DNA of 64,000 nt, taken from contig NZ_BAOP01000002.1 in assembly GCF_000344135.1 (NCBI RefSeq), positions 1 through 64,000 on the forward strand, written 5' to 3'. Positions within the stretch are counted from its first letter, which is position 1; each line of letters opens with the position of its first letter. This document shows positions 55,655 to 64,000 of this stretch, in pieces. The notes under the pieces were generated by a model that worked only from the letters and a program-made list of their open reading frames with translations, searched no databases and was not told where the DNA came from. Position numbers and translations under genes: made by a program. The stretch is from Gordonia malaquae NBRC 108250 (GTDB lineage Bacteria; Actinomycetota; Actinomycetes; Mycobacteriales; Mycobacteriaceae).

Positions 55655-57382
55655 TCAGCCCGCGGGAACCACCGGGACCGTGCCCGCCGGGATCGACGTC
55701 CCGACGCTCGTCCAGTACTGGTCCGGGCGTGACGAGTCCGTGCCGAGTTGCAGCACCCCCTGGGAGTCCGTGACGAAGACACTGCGGGACGACGCCGCGA
55801 TCGCGCTCAGCGGAGGCTTCAGATTGCCTCCGACAAGACCTGACGACGCACCGCCCGCGATCGAGATCCGCATCACCGGCGTGTCGTCGCCGCTGCGGAT
55901 CACGTACAGCACACTCGACGTGGCCCACGTGACGTCAAGAACGGGAGTGTCGATGTCGATGGCCGCGGGCCGGACCCCGGTCAACGACGGCACACCCCGC
56001 TCGTTGGTCGACACCACCGCCAGCATCGGCCTGCCGCCGACGACAAGCGCCACGCGCACTCCGTCGGGCGCCACGTTCATCGACGTGATCTCCCCGGGCG
56101 CGGCGTCGGAGACCGCGCGCACATCGATGAGACCAGACCTGGCGACACCGTTGGCATCGCGTGACCACTGGACCGGTCGGCCGTCGACGATCGCATAGCC
56201 GATGGCGCCGCCCGCCCCGAACGACGGTGACGTGATCGTTCTGCCCGAGGTCACGTCCGCGGTCGACGCACCGTACGGCCCCTCCACCAAGAATTGCCGA
56301 TCCCCACGTTGAACGACGGCTGTCGTCCGGCTCAGATCGCCGGTGATGGCGGCGAGGCGGACATCGCGCGCCGTGCCGAGCGGTCCCGGAACGGTCACGT
56401 AACGCTGTCCGGTCGACCTCACCAGCGCTCCGTTGCGAATGAGATGAAGCACGGGCTGTGTGGTCTGTTCGGCATCGGGTTCGAAGGACCTGACGTCGGC
56501 GGTCCGCCAACCGCCGTCCTGGTCGGCCACGAGAGGCGCACCGTCGGCGTTGATGTTGTACGTGCCACTGATCCCGGCGGCGTCCAGGGTCCACACGATC
56601 TGCGCCGCGAGGACCGTCCGGTTGCCGGTGTCCGTGTCGGCGACGTTCCCGAGGTCGACGGTGACCGAGTCCGAGTCGGTCGTGACCGGCGCCGCCAGGG
56701 TCGCCCCCTTGTCCGCGCCGGTGCCGACGGCGCCTGACAGATCGGGCGACGGGCCGCGCATCAGCAGGGTCACCAGGTCGCTCGCCTGCGGAGTCGGGCC
56801 GAACGTCCAGCGAGGATCGGTCACGAGGCGCTTCATCGTGCGGTCGGGGAAGTACAGGTCCGCACGGCGGTAGGCGGTGAGGAACTGGGCGTTGTCGGTA
56901 ATGACTCCCCGTGGGAGATCGCCGTTGATCCGCCATCCTGACGCCGTTCTGGCCATCGACAGCGGGATCACCATGGTCCCGGACGCAGGCAGGAGCTGAC
57001 CGGCGGAACTGAGGGTGCCGACCTGGTCCGCGGTGATGCGGAGACGGACAGCGCTCTCCGTGCGTTCGTCGACCACCACGCTGACGTTGTCGACGATCGT
57101 CATGTCTCCCTGGTCGTCCCACTTCGCCGACGTCGCGGCGGTCAGGTACTTTCGGGCGGCCTTGTGTCCCGCGGTCGGATCGGCCATCGCGCGCACGAAA
57201 TTGCGGGCCAGCGTCTCGGGATCGTCCGACCGTCGGGGCACGGGCACCGCGTTCAACGGGTCCTTACGGCTGAAAGCCTCGATGGGCTGGGGCGCCGAAT
57301 CGTCCGGGATCGCCACACAACCCGTCAACAGGGTCGCCAAGACCAGGAGCAACGCTGCGATCCTGCGCCGACGGGGAATCAT
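55655..57382 (-). CDS. lpqB: Lipoprotein LpqB
   Basis: A 575-residue lipoprotein: lipobox L-L-T-G-C22, a GerMN-type domain in the middle and a C-terminal beta-propeller domain. LpqB binds MtrB and influences MtrA phosphorylation. The start overlaps the mtrB stop as ATGA. The lpqB end and comF are 64 nt apart. Confidence 0.94.
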   Translation of the reverse strand: MIPRRRRIAALLLVLATLLTGCVAIPDDSAPQPIEAFSRKDPLNAVPVPRRSDDPETLARNFVRAMADPTAGHKAARKYLTAATSAKWDDQGDMTIVDNVSVVVDERTESAVRLRITADQVGTLSSAGQLLPASGTMVIPLSMARTASGWRINGDLPRGVITDNAQFLTAYRRADLYFPDRTMKRLVTDPRWTFGPTPQASDLVTLLMRGPSPDLSGAVGTGADKGATLAAPVTTDSDSVTVDLGNVADTDTGNRTVLAAQIVWTLDAAGISGTYNINADGAPLVADQDGGWRTADVRSFEPDAEQTTQPVLHLIRNGALVRSTGQRYVTVPGPLGTARDVRLAAITGDLSRTTAVVQRGDRQFLVEGPYGASTADVTSGRTITSPSFGAGGAIGYAIVDGRPVQWSRDANGVARSGLIDVRAVSDAAPGEITSMNVAPDGVRVALVVGGRPMLAVVSTNERGVPSLTGVRPAAIDIDTPVLDVTWATSSVLYVIRSGDDTPVMRISIAGGASSGLVGGNLKPPLSAIAASSRSVFVTDSQGVLQLGTDSSRPDQYWTSVGTSIPAGTVPVVPAG

Positions 57383-58989
57383 CGCTGGACCTCCGATGAC
57401 GGTTTCAACGGCAATGGACTGCCGAGAAGCTTGTGTCCGCGGACGAGGGGCAGCGTCAATCGGAAACAGGAGCCGACCCCGGGTTCCCCCCACGCTTCGA
57501 GCCTGCCCGCGTGAAGCCTGGCGTCTTCGATGCTGATCGCCAGCCCGAGGCCCGTGCCGCCGGACCGGCGGACCCGCGACGGGTCGGATCGCCAGAACCG
57601 GTTGAAGACGAGCTTCTCCTCACCTGGTCGCAGGCCGATGCCCTGATCGCGCACGGTGATGGCGACCGCGTCCCCGTCGGAGCGCATCGTGAGAGTGATC
57701 GGCTTGTGCTCGCCGTGGTCGATGGCGTTGGCCAGCAGGTTGCGGAGGACTCGTTCGACGCGCCGCGGGTCGATCTCGGCGAACACCGGCTCGGACGGCA
57801 GGTTGATGACGAGTTCGGTGCCCGACTCCTTGGCGAGGTGCGTGACGGTGGAGACCGCGCCGTCGATCGGGATGGCCATGTCCATCCGTTCGGCGGCGAG
57901 ATCGGCCATGCCCGCGTCGTGCCTGGAGATCTCGAGGAGTTCGGTGAGGAGCATCTCGAAGCGTTCCAGCTCTTTCGACATCAGCTCCACGGACCGTCGC
58001 TGCATCGGTTCGAAGTCGTCGCGGCTCTCATAGAGGATGTCGGCGGCCATCTGAACGGTGGTCAGCGGCGTGCGCAGTTCGTGGCTGACGTCGCTGGTGA
58101 ACTGCCGCTGCAACCCGCCGAACTCCTCGAGGTGCGTGATCTGTTTCGACAGGCTCTCGGCCATGTCGTTGAAGCTGACCGCGAGTCGCGCGAACTCGTC
58201 GTCGCCGTGCACCGGCATGCGTTCGGCGAGGCGGCCGTCGGCGAACCTGACGGCGATCCGCGATGCCGCGCGCAGCGGTGCGATCACCTGTCTCGACACC
58301 AGCCAGGCGATCGCCGCGAGCAGGCCGAGGAGGACCACTCCGCCTGCGAGCAGAGTTCCACGGACCAGGTTGACGGTGTTCTGCTCACCGGACAGCGGGA
58401 ACACGAGGTACATCTCGAGGCCCTGCATCGGGGTCTCGACGGGTGTGCCGACGACGAGCGCCGGAACGGTCTCGCCGTTCCGCTCGACGGAGGTGTACTG
58501 GTACGCGACCTGCCCGCCTCCGACCATCGACTGCAGGCCCTTCGGCACTTCTCGGACCGGACCGACCGACAGTTCGTCGCTCACGGCGCCGTTCTTGCTG
58601 ACGGTGAGCACGCTGTCGAAGGTGCCGATCCCCGAGGCCCCGGACCCCGACTCGGCATCGCTGTCGGAGAGCAGGGAGCGCGCCCTGGCCATCGCGTTCT
58701 GCGGCGACGAGTTGGTGTCGCTCGATGACAGCACGCGTTCGACGATGCCGCGTGCCCGGTCGACCTCTTCGGTGGCCGCGGCCTGTTTCGCGTCCAGGAG
58801 TCGGCCGGTGATCTGGCTGATCAGCAGGAACCCGAGGATGAGCAGCACAACGAATGACAACGCGAGGGTCGACACGACGACCCGCAACTGGAGCGAACGG
58901 GACCACAGCGAACCGAACGCGCGGCCGATCGAGCCAGCCGCGCGTTGGGTGCTGATGACGAGCCGGTTCAACCGGCGGCGACCGCTCAT
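57379..58989 (-). CDS. mtrB: MtrB sensor histidine kinase
   Basis: A 536-residue kinase: TM1 at about 37-58, TM2 at about 211-233, HAMP at 232-284, phospho-acceptor H303 in [11 protein letters not shown], then HATPase N (N-A-I-D-H-G), G1 (D-Q-G-I-G-L) and G2 (G-G-T-G-L-G-L). It acts with MtrA in cell-wall and division control. ATG 58989 overlaps the mtrA stop as ATGA. Confidence 0.96.
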   Translation of the reverse strand: MSGRRRLNRLVISTQRAAGSIGRAFGSLWSRSLQLRVVVSTLALSFVVLLILGFLLISQITGRLLDAKQAAATEEVDRARGIVERVLSSSDTNSSPQNAMARARSLLSDSDAESGSGASGIGTFDSVLTVSKNGAVSDELSVGPVREVPKGLQSMVGGGQVAYQYTSVERNGETVPALVVGTPVETPMQGLEMYLVFPLSGEQNTVNLVRGTLLAGGVVLLGLLAAIAWLVSRQVIAPLRAASRIAVRFADGRLAERMPVHGDDEFARLAVSFNDMAESLSKQITHLEEFGGLQRQFTSDVSHELRTPLTTVQMAADILYESRDDFEPMQRRSVELMSKELERFEMLLTELLEISRHDAGMADLAAERMDMAIPIDGAVSTVTHLAKESGTELVINLPSEPVFAEIDPRRVERVLRNLLANAIDHGEHKPITLTMRSDGDAVAITVRDQGIGLRPGEEKLVFNRFWRSDPSRVRRSGGTGLGLAISIEDARLHAGRLEAWGEPGVGSCFRLTLPLVRGHKLLGSPLPLKPSSEVQR

Positions 58990-59672
58990 GGCGGGCCGGC
59001 CTTGTAGCCGACTCCTCTCACCGTGAGCACGATCTCGGGATTCTCCGGGTCGATCTCCACCTTCGCGCGGAGACGCTGAACGTGCACGTTCACCAGGCGG
59101 GTGTCGGCCGGATGTCGGTATCCCCACACCTGTTCGAGCAGCACGTCGCGGGTGAACACCTGGCGAGGCTTGCGGGCGAGAGCGACGAGGAGATCGAACT
59201 CGAGCGGGGTCAGGGAAATCATCGTGCCGTCGCGGGTCACCTTGTGGGCGGGGACGTCGATCTCGACGGGGCCGATGGACAGGAGTTCCGCGGGCTCGTC
59301 CTCCGTGCGCCGGAGTCGAGCGCGGATGCGTGCGACGAGTTCTTTCGGCTTGAACGGCTTCACCATGTAGTCGTCGGCCCCGGACTCGAGGCCGAGGACT
59401 ACGTCGACGGTGTCCGACTTGGCGGTCAGCATGACGATCGGGACACCCGAGTCGGCCCGCAGGACCCGACAGACGTCGATCCCGTTCATGCCGGGCAGCA
59501 TCAAGTCGAGCAGGACGAGGTCGGGGCGCACTTCACGCACCGCGGTCAGCGCCTGCGTCCCGTCACCGACGACAAACGGCTCGAATCCCTCGTTGCGAAG
59601 CACGATGGTCAGCATCTCGGCGAGGGCGGCGTCGTCGTCGACGACCAGGACGCGTGGCTTCATGAGGATCAA
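58986..59672 (-). CDS. mtrA: MtrA response regulator
   Basis: A 228-residue OmpR-type regulator. Receiver: V-V-D-D-D, phospho-acceptor D56 in L-L-D-L-M-L-P-G, K in V-K-P-F. DNA-binding wing: [15 protein letters not shown] chose the TTG at 59672: GGAGG lies 8 nt upstream and it gives exactly the 228-residue length of M. tuberculosis MtrA; the ATG at 59663 would leave the ribosome site too distant. Confidence 0.95.
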   Translation of the reverse strand: MILMKPRVLVVDDDAALAEMLTIVLRNEGFEPFVVGDGTQALTAVREVRPDLVLLDLMLPGMNGIDVCRVLRADSGVPIVMLTAKSDTVDVVLGLESGADDYMVKPFKPKELVARIRARLRRTEDEPAELLSIGPVEIDVPAHKVTRDGTMISLTPLEFDLLVALARKPRQVFTRDVLLEQVWGYRHPADTRLVNVHVQRLRAKVEIDPENPEIVLTVRGVGYKAGPP

Positions 59673-59774
59673 TGGTGTCACCTCCCGCGCCGCCGGTGGG
59701 GTTCCGACACGCACCGGCCCGGCCCGGCCCTCGCCTCCGGCACGGGCCGCCGATCGGGTCGTACACTGTGCCGC

Positions 59775-60410
59775 GTGGGCATTCTGGTGGCGATCGAGGG
59801 CTTGGACGGAGCAGGCAAGCAGACGATTGTCGGGCGCATTCACGCGGCCGCGCAGGAGCGCGGCGCACGAACGGCGACGTTCACATTCCCCCGATACGGC
59901 GAATCGATCACTGCCGACCTCGCCTCCGAAGCCCTGCACGGCGCGCACGGCGACCTGCGGAACAGCGTGTACGCGATGGCGCTGCTGTTCGCCCTCGACC
60001 GCGCGGCGGCCGGCGCGGCGTTGAAGGCCGCGTGTCGCGAGCACGACCTGGTCATCTGCGATCGGTACGTCGCGTCGAACGCCGCCTACAGCGCGGCCAG
60101 GCTCGGCGAGCAGATCGAGTCGTCCTCCGTCGTCGACTGGGTGTCCGATCTCGAATTCGGTCGGTTCCGGGTCCCCGTGCCAGACCACCAACTGTTGCTC
60201 GGAGTCCCGCCCGAGGTCGCGATGGCACGCGCCTCCGGCCGGGCCGCGTCCGACGCCGACCGTCCCGTCGACCATTACGAACGCGACGGCGACCTGCAGT
60301 CGGCGGTCTATGCGGCCTACACCGATCTCGCGTCCGCGAATTGGATGTCGGACTGGTCGCACGCCGCCGACGACGACGCCGTCGCCGCGGTCATGTCGCT
60401 GCTTTCCTGA
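59775..60410 (+). CDS. tmk: Thymidylate kinase
   Basis: A 211-residue dTMP kinase. P-loop G-L-D-G-A-G-K-Q-T, F-P-R-Y-G, D-R-Y (dTMP site) and the LID region are present. GTG 59775 with TACACT (59762-59767) 7 nt upstream and no Shine-Dalgarno: a leaderless layout. Divergent from mtrA, as in M. tuberculosis (Rv3247c). The 60-bp palindrome begins 1 nt after its stop. Confidence 0.95.
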   Translation: MGILVAIEGLDGAGKQTIVGRIHAAAQERGARTATFTFPRYGESITADLASEALHGAHGDLRNSVYAMALLFALDRAAAGAALKAACREHDLVICDRYVASNAAYSAARLGEQIESSSVVDWVSDLEFGRFRVPVPDHQLLLGVPPEVAMARASGRAASDADRPVDHYERDGDLQSAVYAAYTDLASANWMSDWSHAADDDAVAAVMSLLS

Positions 60411-60411
60411 A

Positions 60412-60471
60412 CGAGGTGTTCAACGACAAACGAGGCACGCATGCGTGCCTCGTTTGTCGTTGAACACCTCG
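60412..60471. terminator. 60-bp perfect palindrome between tmk and ahcY
   Basis: Positions 60412-60471 are a loop-less perfect palindrome: the first 30 bases (CGAGGTGTTCAACGACAAAC...) equal the reverse complement of the last 30. It fills nearly the whole gap between the convergent stops of tmk (60410) and ahcY (60488). Its symmetry lets it act in both directions; no T-run is present. Confidence 0.9.
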
Positions 60472-60487
60472 GAAACCCTCGTCGGGG

Positions 60488-61960
<1,473 letters not shown>

Positions 61961-61995
61961 CTGATCCCTCTCGATCGTGAAGTCTTTTCGTCTCG

Positions 61996-62040
61996 AACGA
62001 CGGTACCGGTCGCCCAGCTCGGGCGACCGGTACGGTCGTT
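61996..62040 (-). terminator. Hairpin terminator after the permease gene
   Basis: A 13-bp perfect stem GTACCGGTCGCCC / GGGCGACCGGTAC with a 5-nt loop, extended outward by AACGAC/GTCGTT with one mismatch. It lies 21 nt after the permease stop and upstream of ahcY. It may also be part of the ahcY leader, but no SAH riboswitch motif is visible. Confidence 0.8.
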
Positions 62041-62061
62041 GTTTCTCTCGACGAGGCTACG

Positions 62062-63654
62062 TCAGGAGTCGTCCCCTGACGACTTGGTGAGATCCGTACT
62101 CGACGAATCGGCCGCAGCGTCGGCCGGCGCATACCCTGGCAACTCCATGCGTTCCCGCATGCCGAGGACCGAGTGCCGCGCACCGTAGGCAAGGTAGACG
62201 ACCACACCGAGCACCATCCAGATCAGGAATCGAATCCAGGTGAAGGCGCTCAGGTTGATCATCAGCCATGCGCAGGCCAGGACCGCGAGGATCGGGACCA
62301 GCGGCACGAACGGGACACGGAATCCGCGCTTGAGGTCCGGGCGGGTGCGTCGCAGGACGACCACGCCGACGCAGACCAGCACGAAGGCGAAGAGGGTGCC
62401 GATGTTGACCATCTCTTCGAGTTCGCCGATCGGAAGGAAGCCCGCCAGGAACGCGGACACGCCGCCGACGATCAGGGTGATGCGCACCGGAGTGCCCCGA
62501 TTCCCGGTCTTTGCCAGACCACGCGGGAACAGTCCGTCGCGGGCCATCGCGAATCCGACGCGAGTCTGACCGAGGAGCATGACCATCACGACGGTGGTGA
62601 GGCCGGAGAGCGCACCGATGACGATCAGCCACTGCGCCCACGTGACACCGTGCTCGCCGAATGCCGTGGCGAGCGTGGCGTTCTCACCTGCGAGCTTCGT
62701 GTACTTGACCATGCCGGTGAGAACGAGGGTGACGCCGACGTAGAGGACGGTGACGATCGCCAGCGATCCGAGGATGCCTCGAGGCAACGAACGCTGCGGG
62801 TCCTTGGTCTCCTCCGCGGTGGTGGCGACGACGTCGAAGCCGATGAACGCGAAGAACACGAGCGACGCGGCGGCGAGCAGGCCGTACCAGCCGAAGTTGG
62901 AGCCTTCGCCGCCGGTCATCATGGAGAACAGCGTCTGGTGGAGGCCGGATGCGCCGCCCTCACCCTTGGGCTCCGACGGGGGAATGTACGGGGAGTAGTT
63001 GTCGGTCGAGATGTAGAACGAACCGACGATGATCACAAGCAGCACCACCGACACCTTGATCGCGGTGAAGACGAGCGACACCACCGATGAGATCTTGGTG
63101 CCGAGCACCAGCAACGTGGTCAGCGCGGCGATCAGCACGACCGCGCCCCAGTCGAAGCTCTCGAACGCGCCGGTGCCGTCACCGTTGCCGAAACTGATGA
63201 CGGTGAACGACGTCGTCATCGGATCTCGGTCGGCTATCAGACAGAGGAACTCGTTGAGGTAGTGCGACCATCCCTTCGAGACGACGGAGGCCGCGAGCGC
63301 GAACTCGAGGATCAGGTCCCAGCCGATGATCCAGGCGATGAACTCGCCGAATGTGGCATAGGAGAAGGTGTACGCCGAACCCGCCACCGGAACAGTCGAC
63401 GCGAACTCGGCGTAACAGAGGGCGGCGAGGGCACAGGCGATCGCCGCGAGGACAAACGCCAGCGAGACGGCGGGTCCGGCGACGTTGCCCGCGGTGCGGG
63501 CCGTCAGCGTGAAGATGCCTGCGCCGACGACGACGGCGACGCCGAACACCGTGAGGTCCCAGGACGTCAGATCTTTCTTGAGCTTTGTGTCGGGTTCGTC
63601 GGTGTCGGCCATCGATTGCTCGACCGACTTCACTCGGAACATCGGGTTACTCAC
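62062..63654 (-). CDS. APC-family (cationic) amino acid permease
   Basis: A 530-residue 12-14 helix transporter: G-A-G-I-F in helix 1, Y-A-E-F-A-S-T-V-P-V-A-G-S-A-Y-T-F-S in helix 3, and G-F-D-V-V-A-T-T-A-E-E-T-K-D-P-Q-R in the middle loop, characteristic of the cationic amino-acid transporter (CAT) group. Rv3253c is the positional homologue. GTG start at 63654 with AAGGAG 6 nt upstream. Confidence 0.93.
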   Translation of the reverse strand: MSNPMFRVKSVEQSMADTDEPDTKLKKDLTSWDLTVFGVAVVVGAGIFTLTARTAGNVAGPAVSLAFVLAAIACALAALCYAEFASTVPVAGSAYTFSYATFGEFIAWIIGWDLILEFALAASVVSKGWSHYLNEFLCLIADRDPMTTSFTVISFGNGDGTGAFESFDWGAVVLIAALTTLLVLGTKISSVVSLVFTAIKVSVVLLVIIVGSFYISTDNYSPYIPPSEPKGEGGASGLHQTLFSMMTGGEGSNFGWYGLLAAASLVFFAFIGFDVVATTAEETKDPQRSLPRGILGSLAIVTVLYVGVTLVLTGMVKYTKLAGENATLATAFGEHGVTWAQWLIVIGALSGLTTVVMVMLLGQTRVGFAMARDGLFPRGLAKTGNRGTPVRITLIVGGVSAFLAGFLPIGELEEMVNIGTLFAFVLVCVGVVVLRRTRPDLKRGFRVPFVPLVPILAVLACAWLMINLSAFTWIRFLIWMVLGVVVYLAYGARHSVLGMRERMELPGYAPADAAADSSSTDLTKSSGDDS

Positions 63655-63719
63655 GGTGTGCTCCTTCTTCTGTTGTATCGCTCCGCGTCGACGCGCGGAG
63701 ACGTTGGCGGCCGGCCACC

Positions 63720-63893
63720 TCAGGTGTCCCGACTCGGATGAGGTTGTGCGGCGCGAGCGGCATCGGCCACTTCGTCCACGTCGGGCAGATCGGCGACTTC
63801 GGGATTGCGAATGAGAAAGACGATGCTGGTGATCAGCCCGCCCCAGACGATTCCGATCGCGATGAGGAACAGAACAATCGCAGTCCCGGTCAT
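63720..63893 (-). CDS. metS: MetS-type small subunit of a methionine/alanine importer
   Basis: A 57-residue single-helix protein, M-T-G-T-A-I-V-L-F-L-I-A-I-G-I-V-W-G-G-L, matching the MetS small subunit that accompanies NSS sodium symporters for methionine and alanine in Corynebacterium. The start overlaps the symporter stop as ATGA. Confidence 0.85.
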   Translation of the reverse strand: MTGTAIVLFLIAIGIVWGGLITSIVFLIRNPEVADLPDVDEVADAARAAQPHPSRDT

Positions 63894-64000
63894 CGGACGC
63901 CTCCCGTCACCGGTGCTGCGGAGTCGATCTCGGGCCACGCACGGAACGACGCATCGTCCCGACCACGCCACGGAATCGCGGTGAACCCGATCGCCAGGAC
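63890..64000 (-). CDS. metP: NSS sodium:amino-acid symporter, C-terminal end
   Basis: The last 36 codons of an ORF that runs off the right edge. It ends P-V-T-G-G-V-R and overlaps metS. The C-terminal region W-R-G-R-D-D-A-S-F-R-A-W-P is what one expects at the end of a MetP-type symporter. Assignment rests on the metS partner and context; the transporter core is outside the window. Confidence 0.7.
   Translation of the reverse strand, partial: VLAIGFTAIPWRGRDDASFRAWPEIDSAAPVTGGVR

Noticed and set aside
61961..62061. SAH riboswitch in the ahcY leader
   Set aside because: The leader has a long stem but none of the conserved SAH-riboswitch sequence elements; best read as the permease terminator.

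Overview
The window looks like a chromosomal segment of a high-GC, mycolic-acid-type actinomycete, most likely Gordonia or a close relative in Mycobacteriales. The basis is gene content and order. From about 49 to 64000 the core genes follow the M. tuberculosis Rv3197-Rv3254 neighbourhood: ABC1 kinase, whiB7, uvrD2, mycoredoxin, nudC, K+ channel, adnB/adnA, lipV, ATL, moeZ, rhlE, whiB1, pdtaS, bL37, rshA/sigH, SRAP, aroA, rsgA, desA3-like genes and reductase, secA1, hpf, comF, lpqB-mtrB-mtrA, tmk, ahcY and the Rv3253c-like permease. Genus is an inference; no rRNA, tRNA, IS element, prophage or CRISPR array was seen.

Layout. 1-2202: ABC1 kinase and whiB7, with a promoter, a 39-codon upstream ORF and an attenuator hairpin in the whiB7 leader. 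2203-13181: a six-gene minus-strand run for DNA end resection, helicase and redox functions (adnA-adnB-K channel-nudC-mrx1-uvrD2). 13246-25489: lipV/ATL, the TIGR02569 protein, moeZ/DUF3152, a TetR regulator, DUF3107, a ferritin-like protein, rhlE, a propeller protein, a ParA-like ATPase, a lipid kinase and whiB1. 25558-29770: PdtaS, a biotinyl carrier protein, the tiny ribosomal protein bL37, the RshA/SigH redox stress switch and SRAP. 29788-38781: a block of oxidoreductases and metabolic genes that separates SRAP from aroA (neighbours in M. tuberculosis) and ends in a PadR-controlled divergent pair. 38795-43106: aroA-rsgA, then a frameshifted P450 with its TetR neighbour. 43120-49952: two tandem acyl-CoA desaturases and their reductase under shared palindromic operators, then DinB-like, DUF6912, a WS/DGAT with a damaged active site and an Rv3235-family gene. 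50012-63654: DUF808, secA1, hpf, comF, lpqB-mtrB-mtrA, tmk, ahcY and an amino-acid permease. The window ends inside a MetP-type symporter gene behind metS.

Two patterns cut across the window. First, about sixteen genes have a TANNNT -10 hexamer 6-8 nt before the start codon and no Shine-Dalgarno sequence, which suggests leaderless mRNAs and fixes several starts. Second, gene ends are marked by unusually long, often perfect, inverted repeats (26-bp arms at 1393-1496, a 60-bp palindrome at 60412-60471, a 40-bp palindrome at 53892-53931). The strongest candidates for follow-up are the whiB7 leader, the desaturase operators, the WS/DGAT with HHxxxDG changed to HRxxxAG, and UvrD2 without its tetracysteine linker.
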